64,000 bases of DNA, from the NCBI GenBank assembly GCA_006176705.1, contig QRFJ01004853.1:1-64000 (forward strand), written 5' to 3'. Every line of letters starts with the position of its first letter. The stretch's first letter is position 1. This stretch comes from Cocos nucifera. Taxonomy: Eukaryota > Streptophyta > Magnoliopsida > Arecales > Arecaceae. The notes under the pieces are model-generated. The model was not told the DNA's origin. It saw only the letters and a program-made list of their open reading frames with translations, and made no database searches. Both the position numbers and the translations under genes were made by a program. Below, in pieces: positions 1 through 12,111 of this stretch.

Positions 1-223
1 ATTAAATTAAAATTATGATTATGCTAGACTACACATAGAATAATTCTATTCCTAGTCTAGTCATGCATCTCATACATCTTAGATCTAGGTTATTTAATTT
101 TCTTAATTTTTGATTTTAGATCTAATCACTTCTAATGTGACATCTAAAATCATCTAATTATTAGATCAAAATTAAAATAAAATCAGATCTAATGAATTTT
201 GAAAACTTGGCTCTGATACTAAT
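1..223 (-). mobile_element. Copia element Z, start of internal region (leader), minus strand
   Basis: Untranslated leader just inside the 5' LTR of a reverse-strand copia element whose gag-pol lies beyond the left edge of the window. The stretch is nearly identical to 45690-45917, the same part of element E. It is AT-rich and shows no coding. Its right end is a primer-binding site touching the LTR. Confidence 0.8.
209..223 (-). other. Primer-binding site of element Z
   Basis: On the minus strand it reads ATTAGTATCAGAGCC, one substitution away from the TGGTATCAGAGCC core complementary to the 3' end of initiator-Met tRNA. It lies directly next to the LTR end (TGAAG on the plus strand at 224), which fixes both the LTR boundary and the orientation. 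Confidence 0.8.
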
Positions 224-1631
224 TGAAGAAAAAAAATTTATTTTTTGGATCATATTTGTTCAGATCTGATTTGATCGAGAGGAATATTTTAAAAACTTTT
301 TTCTTAGATCAAAATTAGATTTGAGACTCTTTAGATCTAATTTTATCAATCTTATAAAATAAAATAAAATAAAATTAATTAAATCTAATTTAATTATAAC
401 TTTATTATGGGTAATCCTATTATCCTATGATGATCCTAATATTTGCTTGAGGTTCTAGATGTAGCCACGCAAGTGCCTGACCTCTACCAGTATCCACTTG
501 GATAAGATCTAGAGATCTTCTCCTTCTAAATTTATGCTCTAAAATTAGATCTGGATCTGACCCTGAAGGTCTTCAAAATATCTTTTGAAGACCAGTTGTT
601 GTCTCTTGCAGCAGTGCTCCCTTCTTCCTTTCCTGTCGCCTTCCTCTTGCTTGGATCGCACCAAACTCGAGCCCAAAAAGTCTTGGACATGGATAGGAGA
701 GAGAGGACCTGAAGGTGGCATCGAGAGAGAGGGATAGAAGCCTTGTGGCATGGGCAAAGGGTAGAACCTCTTAATCCTAGGTGCAGATAGGGTTTATATT
801 GACCCTGCTGCGCCATGTAGTGCCACATCATCTCGGCCAATCATGGCTCTTTGTGCAATCAGATCTAAATCTGATTGGTAAGATGACATCATCTAATCCA
901 ACCAGATTAGAGTCCCTCACAAACCTCCGTAGGTGGTGCTAAGACTGATAAAAAAGGATTCTTTGGCGCCACCCAAGTTGAAAGCATGAAGCAACCTGGA
1001 GTCCCATCTATATGGGACTCCAGACGTGATCCTCATGGGGTGCATGCCTCCCTAGGTGTGTGCCCCCTCCCTTTCTACATTTTAGTAGGAGGATAAAGCC
1101 CCATATTCTCTACTATGGGTGCATGACACATGGGCAGATGTCTAAGTGTCAAACATCAATGTTTGATCAAAGTCAAAAGACAAGATTTAGGAGGTGATAG
1201 AAAATGATAGATGTTGTCTCAAATTTATCTCATAAATTAAGATAAATTTTTTTTGATCTGAACAAGCTTCAGTCAGACCAAGTAAAGGTTTCTGAATGAG
1301 CTCAAACATATTTAGCTCAGTCGAGATAAGCTTTAATGATTGTTGAAGGAGAACATTAAGCTCAATCGTGTGCTAGCACGATTTCCTTGAATCTAATTGA
1401 ATCTTATTCAAATCAATTAAACTAGATTAGTCTAATTGATGATATCTAGATCCAAATTCTTATTTGTATGACTCAGTTAGATTTAGTTCTGTAGGATAAT
1501 GGGATACGTCGTGATCTCTATCATGGACATCATCCAAACACTTTCCAAAGGATCAGAACTTTTATGATTCAGATGACTAGTATCATCGATCATCCAAATC
1601 ATTCTAATTGATCCCAAAATTTATTAGTGAC
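224..1631 (-). repeat. Element Z 5' LTR, part 1 (split by element A)
   Basis: Homologous to the LTRs of element E (37594-40088 and 45918-48210) in the same orientation. It stops at 1631 with GTGAC, and the next expected LTR base is found at 12112 after a repeated GTGAC. The two parts together make about 2.29 kb, matching the 2.29 kb right LTR of E. Several short ORFs here are open only by chance. Confidence 0.88.
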
Positions 1632-3941
1632 TGTTAGATATGTATGCCCTAGAAGCCAAAATTGGCTGACACTTGTAATAAACTTCTAGGGGTAAAATTA
1701 TAATTTTGACTATAAATAATAAAATGGATTATTTTCTATCATATATGCGTATTTAGTATTTATAATACATCCTTTGAGTTAATGGTAATGATAATTCATA
1801 TTTTCAAGAGTTGAAAATTTAAGACATGAATAATCATTATTAACTCATAAAATGCTCCCGACCATAGGATCATCACGAGGATGGTGATTGATCCGGAAGG
1901 TTGGTGTACAATCGCTTCTCTTTAGTAGATGAGTCTTGAGTCTACGGTGTGGAGACACCGGAGCGAGAGTACAGGTACTCGTTAGAGAACGAGGGCACTG
2001 AGCGTGACCACCTCGAGTAGTCATTAGGAAGTCTACCTTCTCGTCAATGACTGACTCGATGCTGCAGTAGTGTGTCTGGTTCTTTGACCTGAGATGCATC
2101 GGCAGTTCACCTTGAGGGTGTTATAGTTTGACTACACCATTACTCGGTCTCCTAGCCATATGGAACCCTGAGGTGTATGTTGGCTATAGCATGTTCATTG
2201 TAGGAACTGGATTGCATCAAGATGGAATCTATCTACCTCGGTGGTAGAGGAGCAGCCCTATGATGATCATGAGAATCAAGTCCAGAAATCCATGGCCATG
2301 GTAGAGTGAAATAATAGAAAGAGTTTCTATTTAGATTTTCACATTGGACTCGAATCGAATGATTACATCATATGACAGAGACTAGGGTTTGACGAGTTCA
2401 CCTTAACCCTAATCTGATCGGGGCTCAAGATAGAAGAACTTAATCACACAGGTAGCTGCACCAAGAGGTTCGCATTCAGCTCTGATGGGTTGCCACCATA
2501 TACTGCTAGGTGTCACTGGTGGATTTTGGGAGCAATTAGAATGATTTAGATGATCGATCATTCTAGCTGTTCGAATCAGAAGAGTTCTGATCCATCGAAA
2601 GGAGTTTCGATGATGTCGATGATAGAGATCATGACATATCCCATTACCATACAGAACTGAACCTAACTGGGTCACACAAACAAGGGTTTGAATCTGGTGA
2701 TCATCAATTGAACTGATCTAGTTCAATTGATCTGAATGAGATTCAATTAGGTTCAAGGAAATCGTGCTAGCACTCGATTGAACCTAACGTTCTTCTTTTA
2801 CTATCATAAATAAGTTGTCCTGACTGAGCCAAAGGAGTTTGTGCTCAATCAGAGGCCTTCATATGGTCTGACTGGAGGTTGTCCAAGTCAGAAAAGGTTG
2901 TCTTATTTTGTAAGACATTACCTGCCATTTTTGGTCACCTGCCATTTCTTGTTCTTTGACTTTGGTCAAAAGTCTACCTTTGACTGGTCAAACGTTGACA
3001 TTGACTTTGACTTTTGACCACATGTCATGCACCTATTGGAGAGCTGGTGGGGGCCTTGTCCCCCTGCCAGAACCTGGCAAAGGAGAAGGGCGCACGCCAC
3101 CCTAGGGTGGCGTGTGCCCAAGTAGGAGGCGCCTAGGAGTCCTTGTTGGACAAGGACTCCACCTCTCCTTTTTGGATTCCAATTAGAGTTCTCCTAAGAA
3201 CCAAGACTTTGACTGGTCTTAGGCACCCTCTAAGGAGGAATCCAGGGGACTCTCTCTGATTTCTATTCATCCACCAATCAGATTTAGATCTGATTTCACA
3301 AAGGGTTGTGATTGGTTGGGAAGAAGAGGAGTTGGATCACAGAGGTCTATAAATAAGACCCTGCGCCCAACTCAGATTTTGAAGAGTTCAATTTAGAAAC
3401 CCATGCCCCAAGGCTGCCTCTCCCCTCCTTCTCCATGCCATAGTCTCTCTTCCCCTCTGCTCTCCTCTCCACGTCCAAGGAAGTTTTGGACCTTTAGGTT
3501 GGTGCGATTCAGATCAAGAAAAGGCGATCAAAAGCAAGAAGGCTGCGCTGCTGCAAAGGACGACTGCAGACATCTTCAAAAGAGTTTTGAAGATCCTCCA
3601 GATCAGATCCAGATCTAATTTTTGGAGGTGTGATAGAGAAGAAGAGGATCTCCAGATCCAACCCGAGTGGATACCGGTAGAGGCCAGGCGCTTGCGTGGC
3701 TAGATCCAGAACCTTCCGCTGCAATCACAGGATCATCAACAGGGTAATAGGATTACCCAAATCAGGTAAATTAAATTTGATTTAATTTATCTTAATTTTA
3801 TTTATTATTATTAAAATAATAAGAATCAGATCTGAAAATATCAAGATCTGATTGGATCAAGAGAAAAATTTTTGAAATATATCTCTTGATCTGATCAGAT
3901 CTCTGAACGAACCTGGACCGGGAAATCAGGATTTTCCTTCA
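1632..3941 (+). repeat. 5' LTR of element A
   Basis: About 2.31 kb, from TGTTAGATATG to CCTTCA, so it has the canonical TG...CA ends. The start repeats at 9825. The right limit is set by the PBS at 3942. It carries a TATA box and several copies of ATCTGATT/AATCAGAT in both orientations. Short ORFs in it, such as 3403-3618, are not conserved between copies. Confidence 0.92.
3348..3355 (+). promoter_or_regulatory. TATA box of the element A 5' LTR
   Basis: TATAAATA, with ATTGGTTGG (CCAAT-like on the other strand) about 38 bases upstream. The same TATAAATA recurs at the matching place in the 3' LTR (11540-11547) and in the LTR of C (63326-63333), supporting a shared LTR promoter. Transcription would begin roughly 25-35 bases downstream. 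Confidence 0.65.
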
Positions 3942-3956
3942 ACTGGTATCAGAGCC
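3942..3956 (+). other. Primer-binding site of element A
   Basis: ACTGGTATCAGAGCC directly follows the LTR end. It is a perfect copy of the plant copia PBS complementary to initiator-Met tRNA, with a 2 base spacer (AC) after CCTTCA. Confidence 0.92.
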
Positions 3957-4544
3957 ATGGTTCTAAAATTATTTAGATCTAATTTTAAATTTATTTTAAT
4001 TAAAAATAATTTTAGATGTCACATGAGATGTGATCAGATCTGAAATCAGAAAAAATTAAAATTAAATGAATTTGGATCTAAGATCTAAGAATGCATGAAG
4101 ATATGCATGACTAGTTCTAGAATAGAATAGTTCTATAGAATAGTCTAGCATGTCATTAATTTTTGATTTAATTAATTAAATATATTTTAGATCTTTTTAT
4201 TTACTATTTTTTGATATTATAAGTGTTATAATAACATCTAAAAAATAGCAAATAAAATTATTTAATTTTAAATATCATATGAGATATGATTGATGCATGT
4301 CTAGACTAGTTGTAGAATAGTTCTACATAATTGTCTAGATTAGAATTTATATTTGATTAGATCAATTTAAATCTAATTTTTTAGATTATTATGAGATAAT
4401 TTAGATCTGAAAAACATGCATGATTGATACATGAGATGTATGCAAAATATGCCATGATTAGATCTAAATTTGTATATGAGATATATGATATAGATCTATA
4501 TTGTTTTGTAGTATTGAATGTTCCTGATTAAGGCGTTCCTCTTG

Positions 4545-4622
4545 GCCGTCCGGTCATAAGAACGAAGAAGGGTTTAAAGGCCCTCTCTTCCCATTCGATG
4601 GGGTGTTCTTATGATGTGTAGG
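4545..4622 (+). other. Conserved leader hairpin block, element A
   Basis: TCATAAGAAC (4554-4563) pairs exactly with GTTCTTATGA (4605-4614), enclosing a 41 base loop that contains GGTTTAAAGGCC. The same block occurs in the leader of E (45225-45345, 12 bp stem) and more weakly in D (32105-32180), while much of the surrounding leader has diverged. Leader RNA structures of retroelements often serve dimerisation, packaging or translation; the role here is unknown. Confidence 0.6.
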
Positions 4623-5028
4623 GGTGCTGCGTGTTCGTCCTTAATCAGAAACCCAAAACTTACTTTCTGCAAAACCCTAGATCCTGAAACCCTAGGATTT
4701 ATTGTGCATATTTTGTTTATGAACCCTACTTAATTAAGAATTAAGTTTATGGAATATTAATTAGGTCTAAAATTGAGAATTTCAGATCTAAGACATATTC
4801 ATAATACTGGGTTCGGGCTTGGGTAGCTCAATTAGGTCTAAGCGGTTGATCAAACCGAATCAAGAGTTGGTTAGATGGGATCAACAATGCTTAAATTGAC
4901 CAGCCTAATAGGATTAAGTCTGGGTCAAGATCGAGTCACGATCAAGCAAGACCTAATTAGGCTCAGAGGTTAGAGTCTGGATTGTAGGCTAACCCAATTG
5001 GTTCTGACTCAACAATTTGGTGTCTAAG

Positions 5029-5823
5029 GTAAGTTTGGCACAGACGACCGACTGGTTTTTAATTGGAAGCTACTCGACCTGAATGCGTTCTTGTACGAGT
5101 TAATGGCATATTCCTTCCACCGGTCTCACTTACCTGGCCATATCTGTTGACACAGTTCTGATCTGAGGTGGTCAATAATCCGAGCTAACCCATGCCACTA
5201 GGTTAGTCATAATTGTTATGACTAAGCCAAGTCTAGTTTAATGAGACCTGAATCAAATTCTTCCCTAAGAAAAGATTAAGTCTGAGGTCTTCCACCATTG
5301 TAGATGTGCGGGCCCTTCCCGGGGTTGATTGTTCTCGGCTGGATACAGTGGCTCAGTTGCACCGGGAAGATGCAACCATGTCTATTAGGCATTGGATGCT
5401 ATGGGCTGGAGGATGAGAGTTGGGCTCAATATTTTGGATACGGTGAGAGACTCAATTAGGAACCCAGTCTATGCAAATGGTGGGTCTGACTTAACTAAGG
5501 AGTGGATCAATATTCCGGATACGGTGAGATTCATGAATTAGAGACCAAGTTTGGGTGCACCATGATTAGAGAATCATTGAACAAGAGTTGTTCACTCATT
5601 GGCTAACCCATCACCAATAACTGTTAGGTGAGGTGATGAGTCAGTTGGTGAGACCGCACCACCCACTAGAAATCATTAATCATGGAGATTTTCGCATCTC
5701 TACAGAGGGAGTGTAGGGATCCGAGAAAATAGTGGGAGCTAATTTGTTTAAAAATAAAATTCCCTAAATAAATTGGTCAAGTCAAAATTACAGTATCTAA
5801 CTAGAATCTTTGACTCTCTACAG
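5029..5823 (+). other. Candidate leader intron of element A
   Basis: The donor AAG|GTAAGTTT at 5029 matches the plant 5' splice consensus. The acceptor CTCTCTACAG|G ends at 5823, only four bases before the gag ATG at 5828. Element D has the same arrangement. Removing these 795 bases would bring the gag start near the leader hairpin. BARE1, an Angela-type element, is known to make a spliced gag RNA, which gives a precedent. Splicing here is inferred from sequence only. Confidence 0.5.
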
Positions 5824-5827
5824 GAAA

Positions 5828-6665
5828 ATGTCTGCGTCCAACCCATTGGCACGTATCCTGGACACACATAGACTGACTGGACCCAATTATAAAGATTGGC
5901 TCAGGAACTACAAAATTATTTTGGGTTCCGAGAAGTTAACACCATGTTTTGGACCAGGACCCTCCCACCTTACCAGCTCCGTCCATCCACTTGAACAGAG
6001 AGCGTCTCTGGAAAAATGGATAGACGAAGATAATAAGGCCAGATACTTACATGTTGGGCTCGATGTCTGATGAGCTCCAGCGCCAACATGAAGATATCGG
6101 GACTGCTCGCCAAATGTTGGCTCACCTGCAGGAGATGTTTGGTGAACAGAGTCGCGCAGCCAAATATCAAGTCACGAAATGACTTTTTAAGGCTAAGATG
6201 CGTGATGGGCAGTCAGTCCAAGATCACTGTCTGACAATGATCAAGGACATGGAAGAGCTTGAGAAGCTCGGTGTGAAGTTGGACTTGGATCTGCAGAACG
6301 ATATTATTCTGCAATCCTTGACTGATGCATATGGGCAATTCATCATGAATTACCACATGCATAAACTTCAAAATTCCTTGGCCGAACTTATGATGAATAT
6401 GCTGGTTACCGCTGAGCTTTCTCTGAAAGGTTCTAAAGGCTCAGTTCTTGCTATGGAACGGACTTCTTCCAAAAGAAAGTCTTATGGAAAGAAAAAGAAG
6501 TCTGTGAAAAAGCAGAAATGGAAGGAGGAAAGAAGATCAAAGAAGAAGAAGGCAGAAGGCCGAAGAACAAAGGCAAAGGAAAGTGTTTCCATTGCAACAG
6601 CGACGGCCACTTGGAAGCGGAACTGCCCTACTTACCTGGCCACCCTAAAGAACAAGAAGGAAGGT
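5828..6665 (+). pseudogene. gag: Element A gag remnant
   Basis: Copia Gag, the capsid-like RNA-packaging protein. The start chosen is the ATG at 5828 (MSASNPLARILDTHRL), the position matching gag starts in related elements. The N-terminal part is open to about 6045, where a frameshift leads into the conserved central part (DELQRQHEDIG type, 6062-6175). An in-frame TGA at 6179 precedes the next block (6198 onward), which holds a Lys-rich stretch at about 6460-6570. The CCHC zinc knuckle (CFHCNSDGH..) at about 6585-6630 is broken by one extra base, so the second half reads WKRNC in the other frame. A non-functional relic. Confidence 0.85.
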
Positions 6666-9600
6666 CCTTCTGGAGGTATGCTCGTTATTGAGTCTAACCT
6701 TACGATTTCTTCTGCATCCAGTTGGGTGCTTGACTCTGGTTCTAGTGCTCACTTGTGCACTTCTATGCAGGGTCTTGAGGATAGCAGGAGGCTGAGGGAT
6801 GGAGACATGATCCTACGCATCGGAAAAATGGAGCAAGAGTTGCTGCAGTGGCCGTGGGAACATACCCTCTTCGACTTACCATCTGGTTTAGACTTAGTTT
6901 TAAAAGACTGTTATTATGTGCCTGCAGCAAGCAGGAATTTGATTTCTATTTCATGCTTAGCATTAAGAAGGCTTATGTGATTAGTTTTCTTAAAGGACCA
7001 TTGTAACATTCTTTATGAAAGAAATAAAATTGCAAATGGTTTCCTTATTAACGATCTTTATCAGTTACATATTGATGTATCCTGTTTTTAACTTTCGAGC
7101 AAAACGTGAATGCCATAAAATCAAAATGACCTAGGGATAGTCCAAATGATAGATATCTATGGCACCTAAGATTAGGTCATATAGCAGAAGATAGGATTAA
7201 CAAATTGAAGAAAAATGGGCTATTGAGTCCATTGACTTTCGAGTCATATCCAATTTGTGAATCTTGTCTTCAAGGCAAAATGACTAAACTCCTTTTTGTT
7301 GGACATGGGGAGAAGGGCCACGAGATCTCCTTGCCCTAGTACATACTGATGTGTGCGGCCCATTTGATGTGCCAGGCTAGAGGCAATTTTGTCTACTTCA
7401 TTATCCTTTACCGATGATTTGTCTAGGTATGGGTATGTGTATCTTATGAGACACAAGTCTGAAGCTTTTGAAAAGTTCAAAGAATTCAGACATGAAGTAG
7501 AAAAACAAACTAAAAAATCCATTAAGGTTCTTCTTCGATCAGATCGAGGAGGTGAATATACCTTAGTTGGAAATTTCCTAGACTATCTTAAGGAAAATGG
7601 CATAGTCTCTCAATGGACTCCACCAGGAACACCTCAACTCAATGGGATTTCAGAACGGAGGAAATCGGACCCTATTAGATATGGTTCGATCCATGATGAG
7701 CTTCACAGACCTTTCCTGATTTTCTTTGGGGATACTGTTTGTTAACTATCAATATACTTACTGAATAGGGTTTCCCTCTAAAACCATTCCTACCACACCG
7801 TATGAGATATGGCATGGTAAGAAACCAAGTCTGAGTCATCTCAGAATTTGGGTTGTCCGGCTCATGTCAAAAGACAACAAGCGGACAAGTTAGACTTTAG
7901 GTCCTTTAGAGCTCGATTCATAGGATATCCTAAAGAGTCATTAGGATATTATTTCTACATTCCAGAAGATCACAATGTGATTGTGAGTCGACATGCCATC
8001 TTTCTTGAAAAATAGTTTATTCAAGATAGCGGCATTGGAAAGCAGATCAAGCTTGATGAGAAAGTCTCACAAGAACAACGAGCTAAGGACCAAATGGAAC
8101 CAAATCAGGTTAAGCCAATCCATTCACTACCTCCTCCACCTCGTAGATCGGAAAGAGTTTTTCGTCCCCCTGAGAGGTACTTAGGTACTATTTTAGAGAA
8201 AGTAGAGGAAATGTTCCTCATAGGTAATGGGGTTCATGGTGATGATCCCAAAACCTATAACGAGGTGATATCAGATATCGACTCCGAGAAATGGTTAGAG
8301 GCAATGAAGTTAGAAATTGACTCGATGCACTCAAACCAAGTCTGGACCTTGGTAGATCCACCAGAAGGTATAGTACCTATTGGATGTAAATGGATCTACA
8401 AGAGAAAGATTGGTGCAGATGAAAATGTGGAGACATTCAAGGCTAGATTAGTGGCAAAAGATTATAGTCAGCATGAAGGCATTGACTATTAGGATACCTT
8501 TTCATCAGTAGTTATGCTAAAATTCATTCGCACATTACTTGTTGTTGCAGCCTATTTTGATTATGAAATATGGCAAATGGACGTGAAAATGATATTCTTA
8601 AATAGATATGTTGGGGAAGATATCTATATGGAACAGCCGCTAGGTTTCACATTCAGTGATGATGATCACAAGGTATGCAAGCTACAAAGATTCATATATG
8701 GACTTAAGCAAGCATCTCAAAGTTGGAACACTTAATTTAATGATATGATCAAATTTTTTAATTTCATCAAGAACGAGGAGGAGCCATGTGTCTTCAAAAA
8801 GGTCAGTGGGAGCACTATTATCTTCCTCGTATTGTACGTGGATGACATCCTCCGTATTAAAAATGATATTTTCATGTTGACCGTAGTTAAAATATGGTTA
8901 TCTAAAGAATTCTCCATGGAAGGAGAAGCATCCTTTATTCTAAGAATTAAGGTCTATAGAGATAGACCGAATAGGATGCTAGGACTTTCACAAAAGATGT
9001 ACATGGAGAAGGTGCTAAAGAGGTTTAGCATGGAAAACTCTAAGAGGGGTTTGGTATCCTTTAGACATGGCATTCATCTTTCCAAGAAGATGTGTCCTAG
9101 CACACCTGAGGAAATAGAATGCATGAGCAAGATCCCTTATGCTTCAGCAATAGGGAGCCTCATGTACGCCATGTTATGTACTCAACCTGATATAGCCTAT
9201 GCTGTGAGTGTCACGAGCAGATATTAGTTGAATTCAAATGAAGAACACTAGACTTTTGTGAAATGTATCCTTAAGTACTTGAGAAGAACTAAGGATATGT
9301 TGTTGGTCTTTGGTAATGGAGAACTCCAAGTCTAAGGGTATACAGACTCGGATTTTATGTCCGATGTAGATGATCGAAAGTCGACATCTGAGAGTCCGTT
9401 TGTGTGCAATGGTGGAGCTATCAGTTGGAAAAATTTTAAGCAGATAGTGATAGTAGATTCCACCATGGAAGCAAAATACATCGCCACATTAGAAGCTATA
9501 AAGGAGGCATTCTTGTATAAGAAATTTGCCGCAGAGATCGAAGTAATGCCATCAGATGCCATTTCTCTATACTGCGATAATAATGGCGCCATAGCCCTTA

Positions 9601-9810
9601 CTAAGGAGCTGAGGTCTTAGCAGAAATTCAAGCACATCGAGCGGCGATACCATCTCATTCCGTGATTACCTCAAGAAGGGTTACATCAAGATCAAGAGAG
9701 TTGACTCCATAGATAATACGGTGGACTCGCTTACAATGCCATTGGGCCAGTAGAAGATCGAAGCCCACCTTGAGAAGATGGAACTTAGATTTGTAGCCAA
9801 TTGGCTTTAG
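6666..9810 (+). pseudogene. pol: Element A pol remnant (protease, integrase, RT, RNase H)
   Basis: The protease active site is DSG at 6732-6740 (WVLDSGSSAHLC). The integrase zinc region WHLRLGH begins near 7160, with CESC near 7257. The catalytic D, D and E are at 7348 (HTDVCGP), 7542 (SDRGGEY) and 7653 (NGISERR). RT runs from about 8244 to 9080, with the YVDD box at 8835-8846. RNase H starts at about 9340 (GYTDSDF; CDNNGAI near 9570). Damage includes frameshifts near 7330-7385 and 7670, and stops at about 8492, 8734, 9225, 9334 and 9618. Known roles are processing, cDNA integration and reverse transcription; none can work from this copy. Confidence 0.9.
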
Positions 9811-9824
9811 GTCAAGTGGGAGTT
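9811..9824 (+). other. Polypurine tract of element A
   Basis: GTCAAGTGGGAGTT lies directly before the 3' LTR start. The AGTGGGAGT core is the usual copia plus-strand primer and is also recognisable before D's 3' LTR (about 37014-37023). Confidence 0.8.
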
Positions 9825-12111
9825 TGTTAAGATATGTGTGCCCTAGAAGCCAGAATTGACTGACACTTATAATACACTTCTAGGGCAAAATTATAATTTT
9901 GACTATAAATAATAAAATGGATTATTTTCTATCACATATGTGTATTTAGTGTCTGTGATACATCCCTTGAGTTAATGGTAATGATAATTCTTATTTTCAA
10001 GAGTTGAAAATTTAAGACAAAAGAATTTTCATTATTAACTCATAAAATGCTCCTGACCGTAGGATCATCATGAGGATGGTGATTGATCTAGAAGGTTAGT
10101 GTACAATCGCTTCTTTATAGTAGATGAGTCTTGAGTCTATGGTGTAGAGACATCGGAGTGAGAGTATAGGTACTCGTTAGAGAATGAGGGCACTGAGCGT
10201 GACCACCTCGAGTAGTCATAAGAAAGTCTACCTTCTCGTCGATGACTGACTCGAAGCTGCAGTGGTGTATCTGGTTCTTTGACCTGAGGTGCATCGGCAG
10301 TTCACCTTGAGGGTGTTATAGTTTGACTACACCATGACTCGATCTCCTAGCCATTCAGGAATCCTGAGGTGTATGTTGGCTATAGCATGTTCATTGTAGG
10401 AATTGGATTGCACCAAGATGGAATCTATCTACCTCGGTGGATAAGGAGTAGCCCTATGATGATCATGAGAATCAAGTCCATAAGCCCATGGCCATGGCAG
10501 AGTGAAATAATAGAAAGAGTTTCTATTAAGGTTTTCACATTGGACTTGAATCGAATGATTAAATCATATGATAGAAATTAGGGTTTGACGAGTTCACCTT
10601 AACCCTAATCTGATCGGGGCTCAAGATAGAAGAACTTAATCACACAAGTAGCTGCACCGAGAGGTTCATTTTCAATTTTGATGGGTTGCCACCATATACT
10701 ACTAGGTGTCACTGGTGGATTTTGGGAGCAATTAGAATGATTTAGATGATCGATCATTCTAGTTGTCTGAATCAGAAGAGTTCTGATCCATCGAAAGGAG
10801 TTTTGATGATGTCGATGATAGATTTCATGACATATCCCATTATCATATAGAATTGAACCTAATTGGGTCACACAAATAAGGGTTTGGTTCTGGATATCAT
10901 CAATTAGACTAATCCAGTTCAATTGATTTGAATTAGATTCAATTAGGTTCAAGAAAATCGTGCTAGCACACGATTGAATCTAACTTTCTCCTTTTTCCTA
11001 TCATTAAAAGTTGTCTGGACTGAGCCAAATGTGTTTGTGCTCACTTAGGTACCTTAACTTGGTCTGATTGGATCTTGTCCAGGTCAGAAAAGGATTGTCT
11101 TAATTTATGAGATAAATTTGAGACAACACCTACCATTTTCCATCACCTGCTAATTCTTGTCCTTTGACTTTGGTTAAACGTTGACCTTTGACCCTTGGAC
11201 ATCTACGCATGTGTCATGCACTTATTAGAGAGCAGATAGGGGCTTGTCCCCTCATTGAAATTTAGAATGGAGGGGTTGCATGCCTAGGATGGCGTGCACC
11301 TGTGGATAGGGATGCTTGGAGTCCCATGCAGATGGGACTCCAGGTTGCTTCTTGGATTCAACTTAAATGACCCCTAGCCATACACTTTGACAATTCTTAG
11401 GTGCCATCTAAGGATGAATCTATGGGGCTCTCATCTGATTGGATCAAGTGAGGTAATTCCATCAATCAGATTTAGATCTGATTGCATGAAGCAATGCGAT
11501 TGGTCGGGATGATGCAGCACTGCATGTCACAGCAGGGCCTATAAATAAACCCTATCTACACCCAACATTTTGAGAGTTTCTCTTAGCCCATGCCCCAAGG
11601 CTGCCCCTCTCCCTCCTCCATGCCATCTTCTGACCCTCTCTCTCCTCTCCATGCCTAAAAAAGTTGGGTTTCAGTTTGGTGCGATCTAGGCAAGAAAAGG
11701 CTGATGAGAAAGCGAGAAGGCAGCCCTGCTACAAGAGACAACAGCACATCTTCAAAAGGAGTTTTGAAGATCTTCAAAATTAGATTTAGATCTAATTTTT
11801 GGAGAAAAGAAAGAGAAGGAGAAGATCTCTAGATCCAGTCCGAGTGGATACCGGTAGAGGCCAGACGCTTGCGTGGCTAGATCCAGAACCTCAAGCAATC
11901 AATAGGATCATCAAAGGATAATCAGATTATCCAAACAAGATAACATTAATTTAGATTTAATTTAATTTAATTTTCTTATTTATCAGATCATAAAATTAGA
12001 TCTGAAAAGTATCAGATCTAATTTGGATCTAAGAAAAAATTTTTGAAATATGCCTCTCGATCCAGTTAGATTTGAATGAACTTGACCTAAAAAATCTGAT
12101 TTTCTCCTATA
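9825..12111 (+). repeat. 3' LTR of element A
   Basis: About 2.29 kb, aligning end to end with 1632-3941. It starts TGTTAAGATATG (one extra A compared with the 5' copy). Its end is altered to TCTCCTATA where the 5' copy has TTCCTTCA, but the following GTGAC TSD fixes it at 12111. The two LTRs differ visibly throughout, so the insertion is not recent. A TATA box is at 11540-11547. Confidence 0.9.

Larger units (their letters stand above)
1632..12111 (+). mobile_element. Complete degenerate Ty1/copia retrotransposon A
   Basis: A 10.5 kb LTR retrotransposon with both LTRs, PBS, leader, gag, pol and polypurine tract, flanked by an exact 5 bp TSD GTGAC (1627-1631 and 12112-12116). It sits inside the 5' LTR of reverse-strand element Z, which belongs to the same LTR family. 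Domain order (protease, integrase, RT, RNase H) makes it copia. The gag and integrase wording and the long LTRs resemble the Angela lineage, an inference from family knowledge. Every coding domain carries stops or frameshifts, so it cannot move by itself. Confidence 0.93.

Noticed and set aside
532..840. 102-codon minus-strand ORF in the Z LTR
   Set aside because: Not kept as an open frame in the E LTR copies; LTR sequence.
3403..3618. 71-codon ORF starting MPQGCLSP just downstream of the TATA box in A's LTR
   Set aside because: The ATGCCCCAAGGCTGCC start recurs in the 3' LTR, but the frame breaks there and in E. At most an upstream ORF.
3942..3956. TGGTATCAGAGC sequences as tRNA gene pieces
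   Set aside because: They are single 3'-end complements located at LTR edges, so they are primer-binding sites, not tRNA genes.
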